A DNA stretch of 64,000 nucleotides from Bog-473 sp963719485 (GCA_963719485.1 OY970387.1:1178001-1242000); one strand, 5' to 3'; positions 15,706-24,967 are shown, counted from the first letter of the stretch. Made by a program: numbers and translations. Notes: generated from the letters alone by a model not told the origin.

Positions 15706-16194
15706 TCAGGTCAGTGCCTCATTGAGGCGCTCTTCGGCCGTCTCCTCGTCCACGTTGAGGGCGAAGGTCAACTCGGAGACGAGGATCTGGCGCGCCCGCT
15801 GGAGCATCCGCTTCTCCCCGGCGGAAAGACCCTTGTCCTTGTCCCGGATGGACAGGTTCCGGACCACCTCGGCCACCTGGTAGATGTCGCCCGAGCGCAG
15901 CTTCTCGGAGTGGTTCTTGTAGCGGCGGGACCAGTTCGTCGGCATGCGCGCCTCCTTCTTGCGCAGCACGGCGAACACCTCCTCGACCTCCTCGTCGTTG
16001 ATCACCTCGCGCAGGCCCACCCCGTCGGTGTTGTCGGCGGGGACGTTGAGGATCAGATCGCCGTAGGCCAGGCGCAGGACCAGGTACTCCTTCTTCTCGC
16101 CGAAGGCGACCTTGGTCTCGCGCTTCTCTATGACGGCGGCCCCGTGGTGGGGGTAGACGACTTTGTCTCCGACCTTGAAGGGCACAGGACTCAC
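15706..16194 (-). CDS. carD: CarD-family RNA polymerase-binding regulator
   Basis: A 162-residue regulator that binds the RNA polymerase beta subunit and stabilises open promoter complexes. The N-terminal Tudor-like RID is FKVGDKVVYPHHGAAVIEK with YLVLRLAYGDLILNVP; the C-terminal helical DNA-binding part is MPTNWSRRYKNHSEKL, GDIYQVAEVVRNLS and RMLQRARQILVSEL. Length matches mycobacterial CarD. Start codon 16194 follows a GGAG-type site. Its position before ispD-ispF is the conserved actinobacterial order. Confidence 0.95.
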   Translation of the reverse strand: MSPVPFKVGDKVVYPHHGAAVIEKRETKVAFGEKKEYLVLRLAYGDLILNVPADNTDGVGLREVINDEEVEEVFAVLRKKEARMPTNWSRRYKNHSEKLRSGDIYQVAEVVRNLSIRDKDKGLSAGEKRMLQRARQILVSELTFALNVDEETAEERLNEALT

Positions 16195-16301
16195 GACTCC
16201 TTAGGGTGGATCGGCTGCCGCCCGCACGGGCATGCAGATCTGCGGGCGATGCTCCGCAGAGGTTCCGGGACGGGCATGGGCTCGTCCGGCGGTGACCTCC
16301 T

Positions 16302-16307
16302 ATTTTA
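16302..16307 (-). promoter_or_regulatory. Possible -10 box of the carD promoter
   Basis: In the 127-base gap between disA and carD, the minus strand shows TAAAAT (16302-16307) in an otherwise GC-rich stretch, about 110 bases before the carD start. No clear -35 box stands at the right distance, so this is only a candidate. Confidence 0.35.
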
Positions 16308-16321
16308 CCAGACCCACCCGG

Positions 16322-17383
16322 TCATTCGTATCGCTCGAAGATGCTGGCCTCGACCAGACGGGCCAGGCCGTCGCGCACGTGGCGGGCGGTGGCGGCACCG
16401 ATGCCGTCCACCGACTCGAGCTCGGCCGCCGAGGCGGAGAGGATCTCGGGCAGCGAGCCGAAGCGCTGCACCAGGCGCTCGATGAGCGTCTCGGACAGCT
16501 GCTGGGGCAGCCGGTGGAGCAACCGGTACCCGTGCGGCGCCAGCTCTGCGTGCAGCTGACCGTCCGGCGCGGGCAGATCCAGCGCAGCCATCACCTTGGG
16601 CAGGTCCATGAGCGCGTCGGCGGACAGCGAGCGCAGGTGGGCGATTCCCTTGTCGTCGGAGTAGTCGCGCAGGACCAGGGCCAGGGTCTCGGCCACGCCG
16701 GAGCTGAGTTCCTCCGTCTGCAGGTGGATGAGCCGGCCGTCCGATCCGAGCTCGACGAGGTGGCCCTCGATCTCCTCGGCGATGCGGCGCACCATCTCGC
16801 CCGGCTGCAGCGCCGAGACGACGTCACGCACCGAGACCGAGTCCTCCATCTCGAGCCGGGTCAGCGCCGACAGGGCGTCGTCGTAGCGGGCCCGGAAACG
16901 CTGCAGGGTGGCGAGCGCCTGGCTCGAGCGGTCGATGAGCCAGCCCGCCGACTGCGTCGTGTGCTTGCGGTCGTTGCGGTACACCGCAATGGTCGCCATG
17001 GCCTCGGAGACGGCGATCACCGGAACGTCGATGGAGCGGGCCACCCGTTCGGCCGTGCGGTGGCGAGTGCCGGTCTCCGACGTCGAGATGGTGGCCTTGG
17101 GGACGAGGTGCACGTTGGCCCGGGCGATGCGCGAGGCGTCGGCGGCCAGGATGATGGCGCCGTCCATCTTGGCCAGCTCGGACAGGCGCTGGGGGCTGTA
17201 CTCCGCGTCGAGGAGGAACCCTCCGGTGCACACCGAGAGGACGGCCGGGTCGTCGCCCACCAGGATCAGCGCGCCGTGCTTGGCCTGCAAGATCCGGTCG
17301 AGACCCTCGCGGAGCCGGGTGCCCGGCGCGATCATCGCCAGCGCGTCGTTCAGAGGCTGGCTGCCGCCGGCACCGTCGGCCAC
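16322..17383 (-). CDS. disA: Diadenylate cyclase DisA
   Basis: A 353-residue DNA-integrity scanning protein that makes the second messenger c-di-AMP from two ATP. The DAC domain carries the DGA motif at residues 74-76 (KMDGAI) and the RHR motif at 107-109 (GTRHRTAE); LLDAEYSPQRL and VSEAMATIAVY also fit. A linker and a C-terminal helix-hairpin-helix region (ELESVDGIGAATARHVRDGL) bind DNA. Its start lies 34 bases inside the radA 3' end, so the two are probably co-translated. Confidence 0.96.
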   Translation of the reverse strand: MADGAGGSQPLNDALAMIAPGTRLREGLDRILQAKHGALILVGDDPAVLSVCTGGFLLDAEYSPQRLSELAKMDGAIILAADASRIARANVHLVPKATISTSETGTRHRTAERVARSIDVPVIAVSEAMATIAVYRNDRKHTTQSAGWLIDRSSQALATLQRFRARYDDALSALTRLEMEDSVSVRDVVSALQPGEMVRRIAEEIEGHLVELGSDGRLIHLQTEELSSGVAETLALVLRDYSDDKGIAHLRSLSADALMDLPKVMAALDLPAPDGQLHAELAPHGYRLLHRLPQQLSETLIERLVQRFGSLPEILSASAAELESVDGIGAATARHVRDGLARLVEASIFERYE

Positions 17384-18810
17384 CCGGGCATCGTACCCGG
17401 CGCGCCCCGCGCGCCGACCTCCGATCGGGCCAGGGTCAGCGCCTCGGCCAGCGTGCGCACCCCGTGCACGACCATGCCGGTCGGCGGCTCGGCGGGCGTG
17501 CTCAGCGCCGAAGCCGGTACCAGCGCCCGGGTGAAGCCGGCGCGGTGGGCCTCGGCCAGCCGACGGTCCGCGCCCGGGACGGTGCGCACCTCGCCGGCCA
17601 GTCCGAGCTCACCGAACACCACGACGTCGGGCGGCAGGGGCCGGTCCGTGATGACCGAGGCCATGGCCAGGGCGACGGCCAGGTCGGCCGCCGGCTCGGT
17701 GACGGTGATACCGCCCACGGCGGCGGCGAACATCTGGGCCGATGATGGGATCTCGACCATGGTGCGGCACGCCAGGACCGCGAGCAGGAGGTTGGCCCGT
17801 GCCGCGTCGATGCCCAGGGTCTGGGGCCGCGGCGGGCCCGTGCCGCCGCCCGTTCCGGGACCGAGGAGCGCCTGCACCTCGACGAGCAACGGCCGGCGGC
17901 CCTGCAGGACCGGCACGACCACGCTGCCCGGGACGCCGGCCATACGGTCGCCCAGCAGGAGCGGGCCGGGATCGGGCACGGCGCGCAGGCCGTCGTCGCG
18001 CATCTCGAAGATGCCGACCTCCCCGGTCGGGCCGAAGCGGTGTTTGACCGAGGTCAGGACGCGCAGCGCGTGGTGACGGTCACCGTCGAACGAGAGCACG
18101 GTGTCGACCAGGTGCTCGACGGCCCGTGGGCCGGCGAGGTCGCCGTCCTTGGTCACGTGGCCCACCAGGAGCAGCGGCGCGCCGCTCGACTTGGCCATGC
18201 GGGTCAGGCGCTCGACGCAGGTCCGCACCTGGGCCAGGCTGCCCGCCGGCTGCCCCAACTCGGGGTCGGACACCGACTGGAGCGAGTCGACCACCACCAG
18301 CGCCGGGCGGTGGCGCTCGACCGCCGCCTCGATCGCCTCGACGTCCGGCCCCTCAATGGCGAGGAGGTTCCGGGGGACCGCCCCGATGCGCGACGCCCGC
18401 CCGCGCACCTGGGCCAGCGACTCCTCGGCCGAGGCCAACATGACGTCCAGCCCGGTCGCGGCAAGAGACGAGAGGACCTGGAAGAGGAGTGTCGACTTGC
18501 CGATGCCGGGGGGCCCGAACAAGAGCGTGACCGATCCGGCGACCACGCCGCCGCCCATGACCCGGTCGAGCTCGCTGACGCCGGTCGGGAGTGGGTGGGT
18601 GCCGTCGGTCGAGACATCGACCAGCGCCAACGCCGGGGGGGCCTCTCCTGGGCGGGACTGCGTCTTCCCACGGCGCACAGGCGCCGGGCCGAGCGTGTTC
18701 CACTCCCCGCAGGCCGGGCAGCGGCCCGACCACTGCAGCGACGTCGCTTCGCATGCGCCACACAAGTACGCACCTCCGTCGCGGGCGCGCGTGCGGGGAG
18801 TCGGGGCCAT
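17350..18810 (-). CDS. radA: DNA repair protein RadA
   Basis: A 486-residue RecA-like helicase that promotes branch migration in recombination. The zinc finger is C17-x2-C20 and C31-x2-C34 (CGAC, CPAC). Walker A is GPPGIGKST, Walker B is near ALVVVDSLQSV, the RadA signature KNRFG appears as KHRFGPTGEVGIF, and the Lon-like C-terminal domain includes FAAAVGGITVTEPAADLAVALA and FGELGLAGEVR. It also affects DisA activity in other bacteria (family knowledge). Divergent from the GNAT gene at 18968. Confidence 0.95.
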   Translation of the reverse strand: MAPTPRTRARDGGAYLCGACEATSLQWSGRCPACGEWNTLGPAPVRRGKTQSRPGEAPPALALVDVSTDGTHPLPTGVSELDRVMGGGVVAGSVTLLFGPPGIGKSTLLFQVLSSLAATGLDVMLASAEESLAQVRGRASRIGAVPRNLLAIEGPDVEAIEAAVERHRPALVVVDSLQSVSDPELGQPAGSLAQVRTCVERLTRMAKSSGAPLLLVGHVTKDGDLAGPRAVEHLVDTVLSFDGDRHHALRVLTSVKHRFGPTGEVGIFEMRDDGLRAVPDPGPLLLGDRMAGVPGSVVVPVLQGRRPLLVEVQALLGPGTGGGTGPPRPQTLGIDAARANLLLAVLACRTMVEIPSSAQMFAAAVGGITVTEPAADLAVALAMASVITDRPLPPDVVVFGELGLAGEVRTVPGADRRLAEAHRAGFTRALVPASALSTPAEPPTGMVVHGVRTLAEALTLARSEVGARGAPGTMPGWPTVPAAASL

Positions 18811-18850
18811 GGCGGCACCCTATTGGAGGGGTGTCTCACTCATTGTGGGC

Positions 18851-18896
18851 ACAGAGAGGGACACGGACAGAGAGGGACAGAGAGGGACAGAGAGGG
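18851..18896. repeat. Short tandem decamers ACAGAGAGGG
   Basis: Four copies of ACAGAGAGGG: one at 18851-18860, then after a 6-base break three in a row at 18867-18896. They lie in the divergent promoter region between radA and the GNAT gene. G-rich, imperfect low-complexity DNA; no coding role seen. Confidence 0.85.
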
Positions 18897-18967
18897 CCCT
18901 CGACGCCGGGCCCTGCGCCGATGCAGGCTCTGTCCATGCGCGCGACCACATCTCTTTTGGGGCGCCC

Positions 18968-19489
18968 GTGGCACTGATCATTCGTCTCGCGCTCCCCGTC
19001 GACAAGCCCCAGATCCTGGCCGTCGTGGAGGACGCGTTCTCGTTCGGCGGGACGCGTGACGTGGGCGAGGAACTGGCCATCGTCCGCGGCACCTGGTCGG
19101 CGCAAGAAGGTCGCCCCCTTCTTGAGCTCGTGGCCGACGAGGGTGGAACGGTCGTCGGCCACCTGCAGGCGGCGCCGGGGCGCCTCGACGGCGAGCCGAC
19201 TCCGGTCGCCGGCGTGGCACCCGTCTGCATCGCGACATCGCACCAGCGTCGGGGCGCCGGCAGCGCATTGGTGGGGGCCCTGCTCGGCGCGGCGGAAGAG
19301 GCACGCTGGCCCCTGCTCGTTCTGCTCGGCGACCCCGCGTACTACGGGCGGTTCGGGTTCGAGCCGGCCGCGCCGCTCGGGCTCACCTACGCACCGGCTG
19401 GCGCCGGCAACCCGAACTTCCAAGCGCTCCGGCTTCCGGACTGTGGCGCGGCGCCGCGCGGGAGCTTCACCTACTGCTGGGAGAACTGA
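18968..19489 (+). CDS. YhbS-like GNAT acetyltransferase
   Basis: A 173-residue N-acetyltransferase. It has the acetyl-CoA loop SHQRRGAGSALVGALL after the strand VAGVAPVCIA, and the YhbS-type core LVLLGDPAYYGRFGFEPAAPLGL. GTG 18968 is used because the alignable LIIRLALPVDKPQILAVVEDAF begins at once; a longer frame upstream runs through the tandem decamers and is not protein-like. Substrate unknown. It ends 54 bases before the palindromic repeat that hosts the insertion sequence. Confidence 0.8.
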   Translation: MALIIRLALPVDKPQILAVVEDAFSFGGTRDVGEELAIVRGTWSAQEGRPLLELVADEGGTVVGHLQAAPGRLDGEPTPVAGVAPVCIATSHQRRGAGSALVGALLGAAEEARWPLLVLLGDPAYYGRFGFEPAAPLGLTYAPAGAGNPNFQALRLPDCGAAPRGSFTYCWEN

Positions 19490-19560
19490 GGTCTCCGTCG
19501 ACCCAGGCGCTGCGCCGACCCTCAGCCGCCGGACGTCTTCAATGTGTATATACCCACTAG

Positions 19561-20788
19561 TGTCCTGGAAAGTTGAACCGCCAAGAAATATTGGCTGAAC
19601 GGGAATTTTCTCGGTTGGGCCGCGTTGGTCCGGTGTTATACGCCAACATCGGAGGAACGCCATGGCCCGAAGAGGACGCCCCACCGTCGAGATCCATTTG
19701 AGCGCCGACGAACGCGCCACCCTCGAGCGCTGGGCGCGCCGGCATTCGTCGTCCCAAGCGCTGGCGTTGCGATCCAAGATCGTGCTGGCCTGCGCGGCGG
19801 GGAGAGCCACCCACGCTGAGATCGCGGCTGAGCTGGGTTGTAATCCGGTGACGGTAGGCAAGTGGCGGAACCGCTTCGCCGAGGGTCGCCTCGACGGCCT
19901 CGTCGACGCCCCACGTCCGGGAGCGGCGCGCACCATCGGTGACGAGGTGATCGAAGCGGTCGTGGTCGAGACGCTCGAGAGCGCACCGCCCGACGCCACG
20001 CACTGGTCGACGCGCACCCTGGCGGCCAAGCACAAGATCAGCCACACCACGGTGCGAGAGATCTGGCGGGCCTTCGGGCTCAAGCCCTGGCGCGAGGACT
20101 CCTTCAAGGTGTCGCCCGACCCGGACCTGGTGGAAAAGATCCGTGATCTCGTCGGGCTCTACATGAGCCCGCCGGTGGCCGCCGCCGTGTTCGCCATCGA
20201 CGAGAAACCCCAGATCCAAGCGCTCAATCGCACCGCGCCCACCCTGCCCATGTTGCCCACTACCCCGGCCCGGGCCACCCACGACTACGAGCGCAACGGC
20301 ACCTGCGACCTCTTCGCCGCCCTCGATGTGGCGACGGGGACCGTGATCACCGACATCCGCAAGTCCCACACCAGCGCCGACTTCATCGCCTTCTTGAACA
20401 AGGTCAACCGCGAGGTCCCCGCCGAGCTCGATGTGCACGTGATCCTCGACAACCTCGCCACCCACAAGACCCCCCAGGTCCACCGCTGGTTGTTGCGTCA
20501 CCGCCGGTTCCACTTCCACTTCACCCCGACGTACGGGTCGTGGATGAACCTCGTGGAGCGGTGGTTCTCTGCGCTCACCACCAAGAAGTTGAAGCGCTCC
20601 GCGCATCGCAACGTCAAAGAGCTGGCCGCCGACATCTTGGACTGGGCTGCCACCTGGAACGAAAACCCGCGTCCGTTCGTGTGGACCAAGAGCGCCGAAC
20701 AGATCCTCGAACGCCTGGCCGCCTACTGCGCCGCCATCAACGTCAGCGCATGACTTTCGTTTTCACGGCGCTTCAACCTTCCGGGACA
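19561..20788 (+). mobile_element. IS630-family insertion sequence
   Basis: A 1228-base element with one transposase gene. Its ends are imperfect 17-base inverted repeats: TGTCCTGGAAAGTTGAA on the left, and TGTCCCGGAAGGTTGAA read inward from the right (two mismatches). CTAG flanks both ends (19557-19560 and 20789-20792), fitting insertion at a TA within CTAG, as IS630/Tc1-like elements do. The near-intact ends and open transposase suggest a recent, possibly active insertion. It interrupts a palindromic repeat rather than a gene. Confidence 0.9.
19662..20753 (+). CDS. IS630-family transposase
   Basis: A 363-residue DDE transposase. The N-terminus has a helix-turn-helix (THAEIAAELGCNPVTVGKWRNRF, about 51-73) and a second winged region (WSTRTLAAKHKISHTTVREIWRAFG). 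The catalytic triad is D180 (FAIDEK), D263 (ILDNLATHK) and E299 (MNLVERWFS), 35 residues between the last two, as expected for the IS630/Tc1-mariner superfamily. The frame is intact, with ATG after a GGAGGAACGCC ribosome site. Expression is from within the element or from the upstream GNAT gene. Confidence 0.95.
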   Translation: MARRGRPTVEIHLSADERATLERWARRHSSSQALALRSKIVLACAAGRATHAEIAAELGCNPVTVGKWRNRFAEGRLDGLVDAPRPGAARTIGDEVIEAVVVETLESAPPDATHWSTRTLAAKHKISHTTVREIWRAFGLKPWREDSFKVSPDPDLVEKIRDLVGLYMSPPVAAAVFAIDEKPQIQALNRTAPTLPMLPTTPARATHDYERNGTCDLFAALDVATGTVITDIRKSHTSADFIAFLNKVNREVPAELDVHVILDNLATHKTPQVHRWLLRHRRFHFHFTPTYGSWMNLVERWFSALTTKKLKRSAHRNVKELAADILDWAATWNENPRPFVWTKSAEQILERLAAYCAAINVSA

Positions 20789-20932
20789 CTAGGCGCCTAG
20801 TGGGTATATACACACGAAATGTTCTCGCCCTCCGGAGCAGGCGCAGCAGGCGCGCCCGTCCTCGACCGGGCGACTCTTCCGACCCTCAACTCCAGAGGGG
20901 GCGTAAGCAGCGCACCCCTGATGCCGAACGAA

Positions 20933-23443
20933 CTATTCGGCGTCAGCGCCGGCGCCGGCCAGCTCGAGCGGCGGAGGCTGAATCCCCTCGATCGCCGTGA
21001 AGCTGAGCTGCGGGCCCTCGCCGTCGATGGGCGACTCCTCGACGTCGACGACGATGGTCTCGCCGACGCGGAATTCCTTCCAGAGGATGCGCTCGGACAA
21101 CGGGTCCTCGACCAACTGCTGGATGGCCCGACGCAGCGGTCGCGCTCCCAGCTGGGGGTCGTAGCCCTTCTCGGCCAGGTGCGTACGGGCGGCCGGGGTC
21201 AGCTCGAGGCCGATGCCCTGCTCCGACAGCTGCTTGACGGTGCGCGACATGAGGAGGTCGACGATCTCGGTCACCTCGGCACGCGACAGCTCGTGGAAGA
21301 CGATCACCTCGTCGATGCGGTTCAGGAACTCGGGGCGGAAGTGCGCCTTGAGCGCCTCGTCCACCTTGGCCTTCATCCGCTCGTAGGTCACGGCCTCCGA
21401 CGTCTTGGCGAAGCCGATGTTGGCCTTGCGGAGGTCGGCCGTCCCGAGGTTCGAGGTCATGATCAGCACCGTGTTCTTGAAGTCGACCGTACGGCCCTGC
21501 GCGTCGGTGAGCCGCCCGTCCTCGAGGATCTGCAGCAGCGTGTTGAACACGTCGGGGTGCGCCTTCTCGACCTCGTCGAAGAGGACCACGGAGAACGGCT
21601 TGCGCCGGACGGCCTCGGTGAGCTGGCCGCCCTCCTCGTACCCGACGTAGCCGGGAGGCGAGCCGACGAGGCGGCTGACCGTGTGCTTCTCCATGTACTC
21701 GGACATGTCGAGCTGGATTAGCGCGTCCTCGTCGTCGAAGAGGAATTCGGCCAGGGTCTTGGCCAGCTCGGTCTTGCCGACGCCCGTCGGGCCCAGGAAG
21801 ATGAACGACCCGCTCGGCCGCTTGGGGTCCTTGAGACCGGCCCGGGTGCGACGGATGGCCCGCGACAGCGCCTTCAGCGCCTCCTCCTGGCCGATCACGC
21901 GCTTGTGGAGCTCTTCCTCCATGCGCAGCAGCTTGGCCGTCTCCTCCTCGGTGAGGCGGTAGACGGGGATGCCGGTCCAGGCGGCCAGCACCTCGGCGAT
22001 GACCTCCTCGTCGACGACGTCGAACAGGTCGACGCCCTCGGCCCGCAGCTCGGCCTCCTGGCTCTCCTTGCGGTCGAGCCGCTCCTTCTCCTGCTCGGCC
22101 AGCTTCTTGGCCTGCTCGAAGGCGCCCTTCTCGATGGCGGCCTCTTTGTCGGCGCGCAGGCGGGCAATCTCCTCGTCGAGCTTCTTGGCGTCCGGCGGCG
22201 TGCTCATGCGCCGGATGCGCAGGCGGCTGCCCGCCTCGTCGATCAGGTCTATCGCCTTGTCCGGCAGGTAGCGGTCGGCCAGGTAGCGGTCGGCCAGGTT
22301 GGCCGCGGCCACCAGGGCCTGGTCGGTGATGCTCACCGCGTGGTGCGACTCGTAGCGGTCGCGCAGGCCCTTGAGGATGTCGATGGTCAGCGCCACCGTC
22401 GGCTGGTCGACCTTGACGGGCTGGAAGCGCCGCTCGAGCGCCGCGTCCTTCTCGAGGTGCTTGCGGTACTCGTCGATCGTCGTCGCGCCGACGGTCTGCA
22501 GCTCGCCGCGCGCCAACATCGGCTTGAGGATGGAGGCGGCGTCGATCGCACCCTCGGCGGCGCCGGCGCCGACCAGGGTGTGGATCTCGTCGATGAAGAG
22601 GACGATGTCGCCCCGCGTGCGGATCTCCTTGAGGACCTTCTTCAGGCGCTCCTCGAAGTCGCCGCGGTAGCGGCTGCCCGCCACGAGCGCGCCGAGGTCG
22701 AGCGTGTAGAGCTGCTTGCCGGTCAGCGTCTCGGGAACCTCGTTGGACACGATGCGCTGGGCCAGGCCCTCGACGATCGCCGTCTTGCCGACACCGGGCT
22801 CGCCGATGAGGACGGGGTTGTTCTTGGTGCGGCGCGACAGCACCTGCATCACGCGTTCGATCTCTTTTGCACGTCCGATGACCGGGTCCAGCTTGCCGTC
22901 ACGGGCCAGCTGGGTCAGGTTGCGGCCGAACTGGTCGAGCACCGGCGAGCCCGACGGGTTGTCGCCCGAGCTCGAGCCCTGGCTGGCGCCCACGGACTCC
23001 TTGCCCTGGTTGCCCGACATCAGCTGGATGACCTGCTGGCGCACGCGGCCGAGATCGGCCCCGAGGCTGACCAGCACGGTCGCCGCGACGCCCTCGCCCT
23101 CGCGCACGAGGCCGAGGAGCATGTGCTCGGTGCCGATGTAGCTGTGCCCGAGTTGCAACGCCTCGCGCAACGAGAGCTCCAGCACCTTCTTGGCCCGGGG
23201 CGTGAACGGCGGCGAGCCGCTCGGCGCGGTGCCGGCCATGCCGATCGTCTCTTCGACCTTCTCGCGGACGGCCTCCAACGAGATCCCCAGGGACTCGAGG
23301 GCCTTCGCGGCGACGCCCTCTCCCTCGTGGATCAACCCCAGGAGGATGTGCTCGGTGCCGATAAAGCTGTGATTCAGCAGGCGCGCTTCCTCTTGCGCCA
23401 GCACCAACACCCTCCGGGCCCGGTCGGTGAAACGTTCGAACAC
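20933..23443 (-). CDS. clpC: ClpC AAA+ unfoldase
   Basis: An 836-residue class I Clp ATPase that feeds substrates to the ClpP protease. It has two N-terminal Clp_N repeats (FTDRARRVLVLAQEEARLL; FTPRAKKVLELSLREALQLGHSYIGTEH), AAA1 with GEPGVGKTAIVEGLAQRI, and a UVR-type middle domain (EKGAFEQAKKLAEQEKERL). AAA2 has GPTGVGKTELAKTLAEFLF, SEYMEKHTVSRLVGSPPGYVGYEEGG and IMTSNLG. A ClpP-binding LGF-like loop is not obvious. Full length, GTG start at 23443, and next to lysS, as in mycobacteria. Confidence 0.97.
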   Translation of the reverse strand: MFERFTDRARRVLVLAQEEARLLNHSFIGTEHILLGLIHEGEGVAAKALESLGISLEAVREKVEETIGMAGTAPSGSPPFTPRAKKVLELSLREALQLGHSYIGTEHMLLGLVREGEGVAATVLVSLGADLGRVRQQVIQLMSGNQGKESVGASQGSSSGDNPSGSPVLDQFGRNLTQLARDGKLDPVIGRAKEIERVMQVLSRRTKNNPVLIGEPGVGKTAIVEGLAQRIVSNEVPETLTGKQLYTLDLGALVAGSRYRGDFEERLKKVLKEIRTRGDIVLFIDEIHTLVGAGAAEGAIDAASILKPMLARGELQTVGATTIDEYRKHLEKDAALERRFQPVKVDQPTVALTIDILKGLRDRYESHHAVSITDQALVAAANLADRYLADRYLPDKAIDLIDEAGSRLRIRRMSTPPDAKKLDEEIARLRADKEAAIEKGAFEQAKKLAEQEKERLDRKESQEAELRAEGVDLFDVVDEEVIAEVLAAWTGIPVYRLTEEETAKLLRMEEELHKRVIGQEEALKALSRAIRRTRAGLKDPKRPSGSFIFLGPTGVGKTELAKTLAEFLFDDEDALIQLDMSEYMEKHTVSRLVGSPPGYVGYEEGGQLTEAVRRKPFSVVLFDEVEKAHPDVFNTLLQILEDGRLTDAQGRTVDFKNTVLIMTSNLGTADLRKANIGFAKTSEAVTYERMKAKVDEALKAHFRPEFLNRIDEVIVFHELSRAEVTEIVDLLMSRTVKQLSEQGIGLELTPAARTHLAEKGYDPQLGARPLRRAIQQLVEDPLSERILWKEFRVGETIVVDVEESPIDGEGPQLSFTAIEGIQPPPLELAGAGADAE

Positions 23444-23623
23444 CCTGACCGCCTCTCCTTGTTCCTCTTGCTTCTCGGCCCAGTGTACCTGTGGCCTTAG
23501 TCCATCACGCCGCAGCCGGCAGGTCCCGCATCCACCAGGAAAACCGCGCCGGACGGCAATTCCTGCGGCCCTGGTGCCCGGCGGTTGTCGGACTTCGGCA
23601 GCCGTGCCCTAACGTTTGGACCA

Positions 23624-24598
23624 GTGAACCCGACCGAGGCCCTCGGCCTGCCACGCCTGCAAGAGGGCCTAGGGCGACTGGAACCCCTGCTCACCGCCTG
23701 TGTCGTCACGGGCGACAGCTTCCTGGACGAGGTCACCACGCACCTGATCGCCGCCGGGGGCAAGCGGCTGCGACCCCTGCTCGCCCTGGCCGCGGCCACG
23801 GGGGGCAACCGGGAGGCAACCGAGGACGACCTGCTGGGCGCGGTGGCGGTGGAGCTCGTCCACCTGGCCTCCCTGTACCACGACGACGTCATCGACGAGG
23901 CGACCATCCGCCGCAACGTCGAGAGTGTCAACAGCCGTTTCGGAAACCTGGTCGCCATCGTCGCCGGCGATTATCTCCTGGCCCGCAGCGCGGCCATCGC
24001 AGCCGGGCTCGGCACTGAGATCGCGGCGCTTCTGGCCGACACGCTGGGCCGGCTGTGCCAGGGACAGGTGACCGAGGTCCGCTCTGCCTTCCAGGTCTCC
24101 CGCAGCCGCGAGGACTACGTCGCGTCCATCAGCGGCAAGACGGCCGCGCTCACCGCGACGTCCTGCCGCATCGGCGCGCTGACCGGCGGGCTCCCCGCGT
24201 CCGAGGTCGACGCGTGCACGGAGTTCGGGCGCTGCTTCGGCATGGTGTTCCAGATCCGCGACGACATCCTCGACATCACGGCCACGGACGGCCAACTGCA
24301 GAAGCCGGCGGGGCAGGATCTGGCCGAGGGCATCTACACGCTGCCGGCGCTGGTGGCGCTGGCCGATCCCGACGCCGGGCCCAACCTGCGGGCCCTGCTC
24401 GGGCAACCTCTCGCGCAGCCCGAACGCGACAAGGCCCGGGGCATCGTGATGGCGTCGCCGGGGATCGCCGAGTCCGTGGTCGAGGCGCGCCGCTACGTGG
24501 ACGAGGCGCAGAAGGCCACCGCCGGGATCATCCAACCTGAACTGCGGGCGGGACTCTCCCGGCTGGCGGCCGAACTGCTGATCGATCTCCCGGACTGA
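23624..24598 (+). CDS. Polyprenyl diphosphate synthase
   Basis: A 324-residue trans-isoprenyl diphosphate synthase that extends an allylic diphosphate with IPP. The first Asp-rich motif is HLASLYHDDVIDEAT, the second is FQIRDDILDIT; GGKRLRPLLALAAA binds IPP, and GKTAALTATSCRIGAL is the conserved Lys region. The chain-length residues do not let me tell geranylgeranyl from longer products, so menaquinone side-chain or carotenoid precursors are both possible. GTG 23624 is preferred to TTG 23585. It is divergent from clpC and the only plus-strand gene between the housekeeping operons. Confidence 0.85.
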   Translation: MNPTEALGLPRLQEGLGRLEPLLTACVVTGDSFLDEVTTHLIAAGGKRLRPLLALAAATGGNREATEDDLLGAVAVELVHLASLYHDDVIDEATIRRNVESVNSRFGNLVAIVAGDYLLARSAAIAAGLGTEIAALLADTLGRLCQGQVTEVRSAFQVSRSREDYVASISGKTAALTATSCRIGALTGGLPASEVDACTEFGRCFGMVFQIRDDILDITATDGQLQKPAGQDLAEGIYTLPALVALADPDAGPNLRALLGQPLAQPERDKARGIVMASPGIAESVVEARRYVDEAQKATAGIIQPELRAGLSRLAAELLIDLPD

Positions 24599-24607
24599 CC
24601 TCGACGG

Positions 24608-24967
24608 TCAGCCGGCGGTCGTGCCGGTCCCGGCGGCGCTGCAGGCCGCCTGGGCCTTGGCCAGCCGGGCGTTCACCTTGGTCTCGCGGTTCTGGATCCT
24701 GGTGATCCGGTTGGCGATGGCGTCGGCGCGCTTCGTCTTGCCGTCCGCCTTCAAGGTCGCCTCACGCGCCTCCGCCTTGGGCACCCAGGCCGTGACCTTG
24801 GCCTCCACCTTCTGGACCTTGGCCTGCACGGCCGGGAGCTTGGCGCACAGGGCGGCCTTGCCGGCTCCCGACGCGCCGGTGGCGGGGGTCGACGCACCGG
24901 CGATGCCGGCCGCGCCGAAGGTCAGGGCACCGGCGACTGCGGTTCCTACGATGATCGTGCGAAACAT
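24608..24967 (-). CDS. Small secreted helical protein, function unknown
   Basis: A 119-residue exported protein. ATG 24967 has a perfect GGAGG site six bases upstream. Signal peptide MFRTIIVGTAVAGALTFGAAGIAGA is cleaved near A-G-A-S. The mature part is rich in Lys, Ala and Glu and predicted to be long helix or coiled coil (VQAKVQKVEAKVTAWVPKAEAREATLKADG, then NRITRIQNRETKVNARLAKAQ), with two Cys (ALCAKLP and AACSAAG) that could form a disulfide joining the ends of a hairpin. No named family recognised. Confidence 0.7.
   Translation of the reverse strand: MFRTIIVGTAVAGALTFGAAGIAGASTPATGASGAGKAALCAKLPAVQAKVQKVEAKVTAWVPKAEAREATLKADGKTKRADAIANRITRIQNRETKVNARLAKAQAACSAAGTGTTAG

Larger units (their letters stand above)
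19544..20813. repeat. Dispersed palindrome, copy B, split by the IS
   Basis: The left arm GTGTATATACCCACTAG is at 19544-19560 and the right arm CTAGTGGGTATATACAC at 20797-20813, with GCGC at 20793-20796. Removing the insertion sequence and one CTAG rebuilds a perfect 38-base palindrome with arms identical to copy A at 5637-5676. It lies downstream of the GNAT gene and beyond the end of clpC. Confidence 0.9.
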
